Assembly (NCBI RefSeq): GCF_001467745.1
Contig: NZ_LNYG01000013.1
Span: 867,354-931,353 of the forward strand
Direction: 5' to 3'
DNA: 64,000 nt
Origin: Legionella jamestowniensis
GTDB lineage: Bacteria; Pseudomonadota; Gammaproteobacteria; Legionellales; Legionellaceae
The notes below the pieces were generated by a model that did not search any database, was not told the DNA's origin, and saw only the letters and a program-made list of their open reading frames with translations. Positions 7,945 to 16,994 of the stretch are shown here, piece by piece; position 1 is the stretch's first letter; every line of letters starts with the position of its first letter. The position numbers and the translations under genes are program-made.

Positions 7945-10323
7945 ATGAGATTAATAAACAGTTATAAAACCGCCTTATTTCAGGGAAGGAAAAGTGCAAA
8001 AACTTTGCCCTCCACTAAAATTTTAGCTGATCAAGTTCATTTACTTTACGAGCAAAATCCTTTTGGCATTTCTGCTCAATGTGGGGCCGCAATTTTTTTG
8101 ACGATTGCTATTTGGCCTGTGGTAAATCATCAACTACTCCTCGGATGGGGCATCTACATGCTATCCATTAGTTTAATCTGGTTTAGCATAGCAATGTCTT
8201 ATAAACTCAAAAAAAAGCACTATAATCCTAAAATCTGGTTAAGGTGGTTTTCAATTTTTACTTTTCTTTCTGGCTGTGGTTGGGGCTTTGCAAGCTCTAT
8301 TTTAATGCCAACAGAAAATCTCATTTATCAAAGCTTTGTAGTAATACTTATTTTTGGCCTCACAGCAGGCTCCATGTCCTTCTTTGCACCCGTTGTTTCA
8401 ACTTACGCGCTTTATCTTTTTCCAGCCTTTATCCCTTTTACTGTATGGCTATTTTGGCAAGGCGATATTTATATTCTCCTTGGGTTTTGTGGACTAATTT
8501 ACATGCCCGCCGTCCTTATTAGTTGTTATTATTCCAATAAAATTTTGACCAGTTTTCTTTCTTTACATTATAAAAACATTGATCTTGATACCCTCAATCA
8601 ACTACTTGAGCGTCGTGTTGCCAAACGCACGCGTGAATTGGAGAAATCACTGGCCATTACCAAATCGACCCTGGAATCGACAACAGATGGTTTACTCGTC
8701 ATTGATTTGAAAGGGCGAATTGAATATTACAATCAAAACTTTATAGAGATGTGGAAAATACCAGAAAACTTTGCCCCCAAAACCGATCTTGCCCTAGTTA
8801 TTGACGAAATACTTAGTCAACTTAAACTTCCGCAAGATTTTCTGGCAAAAATTGATGAGTTACGTGCCAATCCCGAACTGGAAACTGATTATGAAATCCT
8901 GTTAAACACGGGAAATATCTATGAGTGGCATTCGAAACCTCATCAACTACGGCATATTACGGTAGGCTATGTATGGAGCTTTCGCGATGTCACCATGCGT
9001 AAGCAAATGGAAAAACAATTGGCTTATCAAGCCACGCATGATCTTTTAACTGGCTTACCTAACCGTACCTTACTTTACGATAGGATACATCAAGCCATTG
9101 CCTATGCTAAGCGCTATGGTAATCAAGTCGCTCTATTTTTTCTTGATATTGATAATTTTAAATTAATCAATGACAATCTAGGGCATAACCATGGCGACAT
9201 TTTATTGCAAAAAATTGCAAGAAGACTTACTTTATTTCTACGCAAAAGTGATACTATTTCCCGGTTCGGTGGGGATGAGTTTGTCATTTTATTCATTCTT
9301 AATGAGAATGATGATGTCACACAGCTTTCACAAAAAATTCTTAATAAACTAACTAAACCTATACAGCTTCTTAATCATGAAATTGTGATTACTGCAAGCA
9401 TAGGGGCAAGCCTCTTTCCTGATCATGGAAAAGACCCGGCAACGCTGCTAAAGCATGCTGATATGGCCATGTATTTAGCAAAAAAAGAAAAAAATAATTT
9501 TAAAATTTTTGATCAAAGGCTGCACGAGAGCACACAAAAAAGTCTTGAAATGCAAATGGATCTACGAAGTGGGTTACTTGCTAATGAATTTTTTTTGGAA
9601 TATCAACCTACCATTGATTTATTAACCGGTGAAATTATTGGCGTAGAAGCCTTAGTCCGTTGGAATCATCCAACGAAAGGCATTATCCAACCGCTGGATT
9701 TTATCCCAATGGCCGAATCATCAAAATTGATTATTCCTTTGGGGGAGTGGATTTTTACCAATGCTTGTTTACAAAATAAAGCCTGGCAAAAGCAAGGACT
9801 TAAACCATTACGTTTAGCTGTTAACGTCTCTGGAGTACAGCTTGTTAGGGACAATTTTGTCGAATTTATAAAAGAAACGTTAGAACAGTGTCAGCTTGAT
9901 CCTACGTACATTGAAATAGAATTAACAGAAAGTGTGATTATGGATAATAAAAAGCAAAACTTACACAAACTCAAACAACTTAAGGCACTTGGCATTAGTT
10001 TAACGGTTGATGATTTCGGTACCGGCTACTCCAGCTTAAATTACTTAAGGGCATTTCCCGTAAGCAAACTTAAAATTGATCAATCCTTTACACAGGAATG
10101 CCTTAATAATCATAATGATGCCTCAATCATAGAAGCTATCATTGCGATGGGACACAGTCTTAAACTACGGGTGCTTGCGGAAGGAATTGAAACCCTTGAG
10201 CAGCTTAAATTTTTAAAAAGCCGCAACTGTGATGAAGGTCAAGGCTTTTTTTACGGGCACCCCATGCCCCCAGAGGCGTTCGCAAAATTACTGGCAAAGC
10301 ATCAAAGATTTTGCTTTGAATAA
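7945..10323 (+). CDS. Membrane-bound PAS-GGDEF-EAL cyclic-di-GMP enzyme
   Basis: A 792-residue inner-membrane signalling protein. Several hydrophobic segments lie at about 45-195, followed by a helical linker, a PAS-like domain at about 240-350, GGDEF at about 365-525 and EAL at about 540-790. The cyclase motif is intact (SRFGGDEFV) and an inhibitory-site RKSD lies five residues before it. The phosphodiesterase motifs also look intact: GVEALVRW, the Asn in VNVSGVQL, ELTES, DDFGTGYSSL, KLKIDQ and EGIE. It could therefore make and degrade c-di-GMP, with the net direction not readable from sequence. The signal sensed by the membrane and PAS parts is unknown. It stands alone, divergent from pycA; a CGGAGG motif lies about 13 bases before the start. 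Confidence 0.92.
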   Translation: MRLINSYKTALFQGRKSAKTLPSTKILADQVHLLYEQNPFGISAQCGAAIFLTIAIWPVVNHQLLLGWGIYMLSISLIWFSIAMSYKLKKKHYNPKIWLRWFSIFTFLSGCGWGFASSILMPTENLIYQSFVVILIFGLTAGSMSFFAPVVSTYALYLFPAFIPFTVWLFWQGDIYILLGFCGLIYMPAVLISCYYSNKILTSFLSLHYKNIDLDTLNQLLERRVAKRTRELEKSLAITKSTLESTTDGLLVIDLKGRIEYYNQNFIEMWKIPENFAPKTDLALVIDEILSQLKLPQDFLAKIDELRANPELETDYEILLNTGNIYEWHSKPHQLRHITVGYVWSFRDVTMRKQMEKQLAYQATHDLLTGLPNRTLLYDRIHQAIAYAKRYGNQVALFFLDIDNFKLINDNLGHNHGDILLQKIARRLTLFLRKSDTISRFGGDEFVILFILNENDDVTQLSQKILNKLTKPIQLLNHEIVITASIGASLFPDHGKDPATLLKHADMAMYLAKKEKNNFKIFDQRLHESTQKSLEMQMDLRSGLLANEFFLEYQPTIDLLTGEIIGVEALVRWNHPTKGIIQPLDFIPMAESSKLIIPLGEWIFTNACLQNKAWQKQGLKPLRLAVNVSGVQLVRDNFVEFIKETLEQCQLDPTYIEIELTESVIMDNKKQNLHKLKQLKALGISLTVDDFGTGYSSLNYLRAFPVSKLKIDQSFTQECLNNHNDASIIEAIIAMGHSLKLRVLAEGIETLEQLKFLKSRNCDEGQGFFYGHPMPPEAFAKLLAKHQRFCFE

Positions 10324-10330
10324 AGTAATC

Positions 10331-10837
10331 CTACCATTTGGTAACTCGTACCATAGTCTCCTGCACCAGAGTGAGTCGTTTTTCAATTTCGCCTACTTCG
10401 GCGTTCAAATTTAATCGAGTACCTAAATCATTCGTTTGTTCCAAGCGATTAATTAAAGCCTGCCGTTGCTGCAATAGAAGTTCCTTTTCTTTTCCCAACT
10501 CTTCTACATAGTGTTGGCGTGTGGTAATCATACTCAAATAATTGCTTTGTCGTGGAGCGGGATTTACTTCCAAACGACATAATGCTATTAGAACATTGAT
10601 TTTTTGCTGGATTTTTTGAGCTAGATAAAAACCGCTTTGTTCATTTTGATGGTTAGCCAATCTTTTAAGATCTGTTTTTATATCATTAATAAAAGCAGTT
10701 GCGCTGGCTGTTTCTGGTAGTCGGAATAGTCCTTTGGGTAAGATTTTGGTTGAAATAGTGTGTCCGAAAGAGCTCATTTGCCATTCTAATTCGGGCAAAC
10801 GAGCCTCTAGTTCGTCAAGTGATAGACTAACAGTCAT
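10331..10837 (-). CDS. priC: PriC-like primosomal replication protein
   Basis: A 168-residue, almost entirely helical, basic protein. Its length, the AQKIQQKINVL helix in the middle and the C-terminal pattern LNAEVGEIEKRLTLVQETM resemble PriC (PriB/PriC-type primosomal N'' proteins), which helps reload DnaB at stalled forks. There is no short motif that proves the assignment, so this is a pattern-level call. It lies six bases after the permease stop on the same strand, so the two are probably co-transcribed, although no functional link is obvious. It converges with the GGDEF-EAL gene only seven bases away. Confidence 0.6.
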   Translation of the reverse strand: MTVSLSLDELEARLPELEWQMSSFGHTISTKILPKGLFRLPETASATAFINDIKTDLKRLANHQNEQSGFYLAQKIQQKINVLIALCRLEVNPAPRQSNYLSMITTRQHYVEELGKEKELLLQQRQALINRLEQTNDLGTRLNLNAEVGEIEKRLTLVQETMVRVTKW

Positions 10838-10843
10838 CTATCG

Positions 10844-12259
10844 CTACGCAGCCGCAATATCGATTTCTGCTGCAACCCTGGCACGATTTTGAAGCCAGGT
10901 GCTGATAAAAGGTGGTAAACACATGAATATCAATCCTGCAATCAAAGTAAGCTCATAACGACTTACCGACCCTACATTTATACCTTCCGGAGGCATGAAA
11001 CTTACCACTAGGGTGGTTAAACAACCCACTATACCAACGCCTCCTACCAAGCTCATGCCAATTATCCCTCCGGGAATACGAAAAGCGCGAGGATGAGAAG
11101 GAGCACTAACACGCAATTTAAAAGCAGCAAAAAACATAAGTAAATACATGAGCATGTAAAGCTGTGCTGCCAGGGCAGTTAATAACCAGTAAGAACCATT
11201 AACAGAAGGCATAAAAAGAAATAAAGCAGAAAGAATAGTTACAATTACTGCCTGTGAAATTAACATAACAATCGGAGCCCCATTACGATTAGCTCTTTGA
11301 AACAATGCGGGCAAATTTCCATCTTCTGCGGCGACTAATAACCCTTTGGTTGGAGCAATAATCCAGTTACTGACACCTCCTAACCCTCCCATAACCAGCA
11401 TGACTGCGACAATAGGCATAAACCAACTTAGATGGTACCTGGCAAAAAACGCATCAAATGCTTGCATAATCCCTGCAACAAGATTGATGTCATGTTGAGG
11501 CAAAACCACTGCAATGGCTAATGAACCTAAAATCAGGGTGCTAAGGATAATAAGCACAGAATAGATTAACGCGCGGGGGAAAGCTTGTTGAGGATTTTGT
11601 ACATCATTGGCATGTACCGTCGCAATTTCAATACCACAAAAGGACATCATAATAGCAGTTAAAGAAACCCACATTGATTTATCCTGCCAATGTGGGCTAA
11701 TGCTATGTGAATCGAATTGAACTTGTAAAGGGTTACCGCCCACTATCCACAAGGCACCTAAACCAATAATCAGTGCCATTGGTAAGAGAAGGCCTGACAG
11801 CGCACAAATGTTACTGAATAAAGCGGATGAACGCATACCCCTTAAATTTAGCAGTGTCGCCCCCCAAAATGAGCTAACTATCACTAACCATAGAAAATAT
11901 GGATTATCCGCCATACCCGGATTAATCAAATAACCAATTGTTCCAGCAACAAAAGATAAAATGGTTGGATACCAAATCACATTTTCAATCCATTGTAACC
12001 ATATTGCCAAAAATCCTGTTTTCTTGCCGAAAGCTTCTTTTACCCAGATATAGATTCCGCCTTGTTTAGCCCATCCAGAAGCCAATTCTGCGGAAACCAA
12101 AGCAGTAGGAATTAAAAAAAACAAAGCACCCAAAATAAAAAAAGAAATCAGCTGACTTCCAAATAAGGCAGTTGCTGGCAAATTGCGAATACTATCGACT
12201 GAGCCAACGGTAATCATAGTCAAACTGAAAATAGTTAACGCGTGTTTTCTACTGCTCAT
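10844..12259 (-). CDS. APC-superfamily amino acid permease (GadC/AdiC-like)
   Basis: About 471 residues with roughly twelve hydrophobic segments, the layout of the amino acid-polyamine-organocation superfamily. The first segment begins SLTMITVGSVDSIRNLP, and the GGIYIWV stretch and the internal FCGIEIATVHANDV helix are typical of glutamate/GABA or arginine antiporter-like members. Substrate cannot be read. I chose the ATG at 12259 because an AAGGAA motif lies six bases upstream; an in-frame TTG at 12283 adds only eight residues and lacks a good site. priC follows closely. The gap upstream carries a PmrA-like box and a palindrome, neither clearly belonging to this gene. Confidence 0.82.
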   Translation of the reverse strand: MSSRKHALTIFSLTMITVGSVDSIRNLPATALFGSQLISFFILGALFFLIPTALVSAELASGWAKQGGIYIWVKEAFGKKTGFLAIWLQWIENVIWYPTILSFVAGTIGYLINPGMADNPYFLWLVIVSSFWGATLLNLRGMRSSALFSNICALSGLLLPMALIIGLGALWIVGGNPLQVQFDSHSISPHWQDKSMWVSLTAIMMSFCGIEIATVHANDVQNPQQAFPRALIYSVLIILSTLILGSLAIAVVLPQHDINLVAGIMQAFDAFFARYHLSWFMPIVAVMLVMGGLGGVSNWIIAPTKGLLVAAEDGNLPALFQRANRNGAPIVMLISQAVIVTILSALFLFMPSVNGSYWLLTALAAQLYMLMYLLMFFAAFKLRVSAPSHPRAFRIPGGIIGMSLVGGVGIVGCLTTLVVSFMPPEGINVGSVSRYELTLIAGLIFMCLPPFISTWLQNRARVAAEIDIAAA

Positions 12260-12317
12260 TGCATTCCTTCTCTGCTGTTCCAAACTACTTGCAAAAGGTC
12301 ATTGTAACGTGGACAAG

Positions 12318-12337
12318 CTTAAGATAACCTTAATAAT
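12318..12337 (+). promoter_or_regulatory. Second PmrA-like tandem box
   Basis: The plus strand reads CTTAAGATA, AC, CTTAATAAT, matching the tandem cTTAATatT pattern at 7 and 8 of 9 positions. It points towards the amidohydrolase-like gene 263 bases downstream and lies 58 bases upstream of the permease in the wrong orientation. No good -10 box follows at a proper distance, so function is uncertain. The rest of the 12260-12600 gap holds no gene that I can support. Confidence 0.35.
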
Positions 12338-12480
12338 CGTGTAAAAACTAAACAAAAATAGCCTTACTCTACGCTACCCTGGTGAATTTGTAAATTAGGG
12401 AATAGTTTTAAGGCGATATTCATTGACGCGACACATAAAATATCGCGGTTTCATTTAGCAAATCAAGCTATCAGGGTGAG

Positions 12481-12497
12481 GTATTATATCATAATAC
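12481..12497. promoter_or_regulatory. Perfect palindrome, possible operator
   Basis: GTATTAT, ATC, ATAATAC is a perfect 7-bp inverted repeat with a 3-base centre, 103 bases before the amidohydrolase-like gene. AT-rich palindromes can arise by chance; there is no other support. Confidence 0.3.
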
Positions 12498-12600
12498 TGG
12501 CCTACTGTACAAAATTACATCATAATAAAATTGTATTGCGGACTTTGCCCTTCAATTAGAACTTGATAGGATAAAACTAATGCATTCAGAGGATGGTTAC

Positions 12601-14310
12601 ATGAAGCGACTTAAAGCATTCATCGTGTCTATTGGATTAGCTATTTTTCTCTTGTCCCATCCCAGCTATTCCCTGCCTCCAAAGCCTCATCTATGTCAAA
12701 ATGCAGCCACGATATATGTTAACGCAACATTTATTACTTTAAATCCCAAACAACCAGAAGTCTCTGCCGTAGCTGTGGGGAGACATCGCTTATTAGCGCT
12801 TGGCGACAAAGCAAACTTAATGCGTGCTTGCCAGGGCAAAGACACACAGGTTATTGATTTAAAAGGGGCATATGTTGTACCAGGGTTTATCGATACTTAT
12901 TCAAAATTTCTTCTTTATGGCTGGTTATCTGAAAATGCTCTCGATGTATCAACAACCAACGCGCTTAAGCAATCTGATTGGCAAGAAATTAAAAGTCTTA
13001 ATACATTTTTAGCTGCTCTTAAACATAAGGCTCCTAATGCCGATGGATGGGTAATTGTGAATGGCTATGATCCATTACGCATGCAAGGGGAATCTTTAAA
13101 CCAAACCATGTTAACTAATTTGCAACCTACTATCCCTACCCTTGTCCTTTATGCATCAGGGGCACAAGCCTTAGTTAATCAGGCAGCCATGCAAAAAATT
13201 ACTGCTTTTAATCATGAAAAAAACATGGTTATCGATAACCATGGATTTATTCGCAATACTTCATTAATGAAAGTGTTTGGTCACCTGATCAACAAAGAAG
13301 AGGCAAGCAAGGCAATACAACAAGCAGCACGTCAATATACTCAACAAGGTTATACCACAGCGACTGAGACGATGCTTAACCCAGCCTGGATTGCTGACTA
13401 TGAGCAATTAACGTTATCTCCCAACTTTCCTCTTGATGTGGTTTTGTTACCTTCAACGATTACTGAAAAGCAACGCATGGATTTGACCTATCAGGATTTT
13501 TTCCGTCTATATGCTGGACCGGTGTTGTTTAAAGTAGATGGTAGTGCTCAAGATGGAGCCGCATTTCTTACAACCCCATCATCGCTACAAACAAATCGTC
13601 TTCATTCTGGTAATAGCTGGCCTGATACCCTTAAAAAATCTCCAAGAGAATTAGAACAATTTCTTGAAGCAGCGGATAAGGAGAAAGTACCGGTAGCCCT
13701 GGAATGCAATGGTGATGCCGCTATTGATTTGGCTTTAAATTTGATTAATAAAGTACAAAATACGCCAAGTGAAGGGTCGTTAAATGCCATCATTATCAAT
13801 GCCCCTTTTGTACGTAATGATCAGTTGCAACGCCTGCAACATTTAAAAGTGAAGGTCAGTTGGTTTGTGCCGCATTTTTATTACTGGGGAACTGCTTTTT
13901 GTAGTTTTTTTCGCGATGCACAGGGAAACTATCAGACAACCCCTTTAGTAAGTGCAAAAAAAATTATGACCAGTTTAAGCGCCCATGCGAACCCCCCGGC
14001 TGCGCCACCTGCCCCTTTGCACCTAATAGCAATGATGAATTCAGGTGAATTGCCAAACTGGCCACCAGGGAATGCTAGATGTGTATCAATCAAACCTGCC
14101 AAAGCATCGTTAAAGTTTATAGATGCCTTGAAAGCATTAACACTAGACGCTGCCGTGTTATATGGACTTGAAAATAATAAGGGTTCGCTTGTTCCTGGCA
14201 AATTAGCAGACATGACTTTGCTGAGTGCTAATCCCTTAAAGACCGATATACGAACAATTAAAGTGTTAGGCACAATTTCCAGAGGAGTGCTGCGTCTTAA
14301 TAATGAATAA
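12601..14310 (+). CDS. Secreted amidohydrolase-like protein (YtcJ type) with metal ligands lost
   Basis: About 569 residues starting MKRLKAFIVSIG, with a clear signal peptide ending near HPSYS-LPP. The overall layout is the amidohydrolase-3/YtcJ family: an N-terminal beta part, VVPGFID, a central VDGSAQDGAAFL segment and the C-terminal GSLVPGKLADMTLL. The catalytic residues look replaced. After VVPGFID the family HxH reads YSK; the family HAIGD reads ECNGD; the IEHA motif reads IINA; the SD-P motif near the end reads SAHANPP. I infer a pseudoenzyme, or a protein with a new role in the periplasm. The ATG at 12601 has GAGGA upstream; the one at 12580 would add seven residues before the signal peptide. 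A hairpin terminator follows immediately. Confidence 0.82.
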   Translation: MKRLKAFIVSIGLAIFLLSHPSYSLPPKPHLCQNAATIYVNATFITLNPKQPEVSAVAVGRHRLLALGDKANLMRACQGKDTQVIDLKGAYVVPGFIDTYSKFLLYGWLSENALDVSTTNALKQSDWQEIKSLNTFLAALKHKAPNADGWVIVNGYDPLRMQGESLNQTMLTNLQPTIPTLVLYASGAQALVNQAAMQKITAFNHEKNMVIDNHGFIRNTSLMKVFGHLINKEEASKAIQQAARQYTQQGYTTATETMLNPAWIADYEQLTLSPNFPLDVVLLPSTITEKQRMDLTYQDFFRLYAGPVLFKVDGSAQDGAAFLTTPSSLQTNRLHSGNSWPDTLKKSPRELEQFLEAADKEKVPVALECNGDAAIDLALNLINKVQNTPSEGSLNAIIINAPFVRNDQLQRLQHLKVKVSWFVPHFYYWGTAFCSFFRDAQGNYQTTPLVSAKKIMTSLSAHANPPAAPPAPLHLIAMMNSGELPNWPPGNARCVSIKPAKASLKFIDALKALTLDAAVLYGLENNKGSLVPGKLADMTLLSANPLKTDIRTIKVLGTISRGVLRLNNE

Positions 14311-14352
14311 AGTAACTGTCTCACAGTATTGTCTGCGAGACAGTTACTTTTA
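14311..14352. terminator. Bidirectional rho-independent terminator
   Basis: A 12-bp perfect stem, AGTAACTGTCTC (14311-14322) and GAGACAGTTACT (14337-14348), starts directly after the amidohydrolase stop codon and is followed by TTTT. It also lies between that gene and the convergent 205-residue ORF, so it can serve both. Confidence 0.85.
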
Positions 14353-14354
14353 CC

Positions 14355-14972
14355 TTAATAGGGGACAGCAATATTATGTGGGTTATTTTGTGCCTCAAGT
14401 TCAATAATAGTTTTAATTTCTCGTTCGATAATTTTTCTCAATTCCGTATTTGCTCTCTGGCCATGCCATTGTATGGGATTTTCATTATTTGCTTTGGCAT
14501 GAGCGTCATAAATTTGGATATAAGTTTTGAGTGCTTCAAGACATTTTTTTTGTTTATCCAAAGGCACCTCACTTAAGCCATCTATTTTAAACAAATCCAG
14601 AATAACATTACCTAATGCACTATTTTTCTTGACACTGGTTTCATCACCCTTATAACTTCTGGTAATTTTTAGAAGATCCAGCAACAGCGCTCCAGACAGT
14701 GCTTCTTTCAGGAAGGGGGCAACCACCAAAGCATAATCTTGACCTTTGAATGAAGCGTCAACATTGCTGTAATTTGCTTTATTATCACTGATATGTTGTG
14801 CCAACGTTTTAATAAACTGCATATCATTTATTCTATCGGAATTATAAGTCGCAGGACGAATACTTCCCAGAAAACGATTAGAGTCTTTCTCTTTTCTTAT
14901 TTCTGCATAAGTTATCTCCAGTTGATTAGCAGCTTTCAATAACTCTGACATCGGGGGGATTCGAAATGGCAT
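14355..14972 (-). CDS. Unrecognised 205-residue protein, possibly Legionella-specific
   Basis: I do not recognise this family. It is a soluble, mostly helical, charged protein with no signal peptide or membrane segment. The C-terminal part is rich in Glu (LRKIIEREIKTIIELE) and ends AVPY; a Glu-rich tail is one feature reported for Dot/Icm substrates, but this alone is weak. The start is well supported by CTGGAG six bases before the ATG. It is a single-gene unit, convergent with the amidohydrolase-like gene and divergent from the Kef-type gene. Upstream there is a lone TTAAT but no tandem PmrA-like box. Confidence 0.75.
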   Translation of the reverse strand: MPFRIPPMSELLKAANQLEITYAEIRKEKDSNRFLGSIRPATYNSDRINDMQFIKTLAQHISDNKANYSNVDASFKGQDYALVVAPFLKEALSGALLLDLLKITRSYKGDETSVKKNSALGNVILDLFKIDGLSEVPLDKQKKCLEALKTYIQIYDAHAKANNENPIQWHGQRANTELRKIIEREIKTIIELEAQNNPHNIAVPY

Positions 14973-15101
14973 ATTGTTCTCCAGTTATTAATTTCCTTAT
15001 TACTAACCTCAAAAAACATAATGCTGCAAATACGGCTGCTTTGTATAACAGACCGAAGGCTTCAAGTATACTCTTTATTAACGCTTTAAAAGAAGAATAA
15101 A

Positions 15102-16895
15102 ATGAATAACGGCCTACTTTTCCATATTTTTATTTTCCTCGCAGCAGCCTCTATTATTGTACCGCTGGCAAGCCGCTTTAAACTAGGCTCCGTATTAGGT
15201 TACCTCCTCATAGGAATTTTAATAGGCCCTTTTGGTTTTAATTTAATTACCAATTCAGAGCAAATTATGCATTTTGCTGAATTTGGTGTCATTATGATGT
15301 TGTTTTTAATAGGGTTGGAATTAGAACCAGCCAGATTGTGGCAATTGCGCAAATCCATCATTGGTTTAGGTGGATTGCAAGTTACCCTCACTACCATTTT
15401 GTTAATGGGGCTCGGGCTTTTGGCAGGTTATAACTGGCGGGTGAGCCTTGCCATAAGTATGGCCCTATCTCTTTCATCTACAGCCCTGGTTTTACAAATA
15501 CTGCAAGAAAAAAAATTAATGCACACCGCCACTGGCGAAACTTCATTTGCTGTTCTTCTTTTTCAAGACATTGCGGTAATCCCCATTCTAATTTTAATGC
15601 CCATGCTTACCAGTCCAGAGGCAATAACGTCTACGGCTTACCCTGTTTCAGTATTAACTGGATGGTCTCATGCCGGATTAATTGCTGGCATTATTGGTGC
15701 GGTTATTTTAGCCGGCCATTACCTGTCTCATCATTTTTTTTATTTAATAGCTCAAACCAACCTGCGTGAAGTGTTTACGGCTACTTCGTTGGCTTTAATT
15801 GTAGGTATTACCTTGTTAATGCAAACAGTAGGAGTATCGCCAGGGTTAGGTGCTTTTATCGGAGGAGTAGTGTTAGCGAATTCCGCCTATAAACGTACGC
15901 TGGAAACGGATATTGAACCGTTTAAAGGATTATTACTTGGCTTGTTTTTTATTTCAGTAGGGATGAGCATGAACTTCCATCTACTGGTCCAACAGCCTAT
16001 AACACTATTTAGTGTCGTAGCCAGCTTCATTTTAATAAAAATTTCAATACTCTTAATGTTGGGACGCTTCTTTGGACTTACCACATTACAAGGTATTGCC
16101 TTTGCATTAGTTCTTTCTCAAGGGAGTGAGTTTGCTTTTGTATTATTTACCTTTGCCTATAGTACAAATGTGATTAGCCTGCAGGATGCAAACTTCTTCA
16201 CCTTGGCTGTCGCACTTTCTATGGCCAGTACGCCTTTTTTAGTCCTTATTTACCAATACTTAATTGTACCCAGATTTATAAGCATTTTACCTCCTCATCA
16301 ATTTGATGCAATTGATATCCAACATTCTATTATTCTTGCTGGTTATGGTCGCTTTGGGCAAATTATTGGACGTTTTTTAAATGCACAAGGTATTGAGTTA
16401 ACAGTACTAGAAAACGATCCACAACAGATTGAACAACTAAGAAAATTTGGTATTAAGGGGCACTTTGGTGATGCTTCTCGACTTGACTTACTCAAAAATG
16501 CAGGCGCCCAGCAGGCCAAATTACTTATTATTACTGTTGATGATCCAGATACCTCTCTTGAAATCGTAAAACTTGCAAAACAAGAATTTCCGCAACTTAA
16601 AATCTATGCACGTGCCCGCAATCGTCGTCATGCGTATGAATTACATAAAGCAGGAGTTGATTATTTCAAACGGGAAACCTTCGATTCATCGCTGTCTATG
16701 GCTCAGGAAATTATGAAATTTCTGGGCTATGAGGAAGAAAGTTTAAAAACGAAGGCGCAAGCTTTTGCCCGGCACGATGAACTTACCTTACAAAAATCCT
16801 TCACTTTTTTTGAAAAAGAGCACGAATTAATTAACCTTTCACAACAAGCCCGGGGTGAATTGGAACGAATTTTAAAGGATGATCAAATTCTTTAA
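15102..16895 (+). CDS. Kef-type monovalent cation:proton antiporter (CPA2) with TrkA-N domain
   Basis: 597 residues, the usual size for KefB/KefC. Residues 1-385 contain about twelve membrane helices of the sodium/proton exchanger fold, including the LGYLLIGILIGPFG segment and the GVSPGLGAFIGGVVLA re-entrant region. A cytosolic Rossmann domain follows from about 408 (ILAGYGRFGQIIGRFL, then an acidic residue in VLEND, then HFGDASR), which binds a nucleotide and gates transport. It is probably a potassium efflux system protecting against electrophiles or acid, but no KefF/KefG-like ancillary gene is nearby, so glutathione gating is not shown. AAGAAG precedes the start. Confidence 0.88.
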   Translation: MNNGLLFHIFIFLAAASIIVPLASRFKLGSVLGYLLIGILIGPFGFNLITNSEQIMHFAEFGVIMMLFLIGLELEPARLWQLRKSIIGLGGLQVTLTTILLMGLGLLAGYNWRVSLAISMALSLSSTALVLQILQEKKLMHTATGETSFAVLLFQDIAVIPILILMPMLTSPEAITSTAYPVSVLTGWSHAGLIAGIIGAVILAGHYLSHHFFYLIAQTNLREVFTATSLALIVGITLLMQTVGVSPGLGAFIGGVVLANSAYKRTLETDIEPFKGLLLGLFFISVGMSMNFHLLVQQPITLFSVVASFILIKISILLMLGRFFGLTTLQGIAFALVLSQGSEFAFVLFTFAYSTNVISLQDANFFTLAVALSMASTPFLVLIYQYLIVPRFISILPPHQFDAIDIQHSIILAGYGRFGQIIGRFLNAQGIELTVLENDPQQIEQLRKFGIKGHFGDASRLDLLKNAGAQQAKLLIITVDDPDTSLEIVKLAKQEFPQLKIYARARNRRHAYELHKAGVDYFKRETFDSSLSMAQEIMKFLGYEEESLKTKAQAFARHDELTLQKSFTFFEKEHELINLSQQARGELERILKDDQIL

Positions 16896-16994
16896 ACAAA
16901 TGAGGGCATATTGGAAATCAGAGATTTAAGCTTTAAAATAATCAGGCTGCAATACTGCACTGTTATCAACGCATAAATCTCTGTCACTTGGCGC

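Noticed and set aside
16919-16983. 10-bp inverted repeat CAGAGATTTA / TAAATCTCTG between the Kef-type gene and ppa
   Set aside because: The loop is about 45 bases and no T-run follows, so a terminator is not supported.
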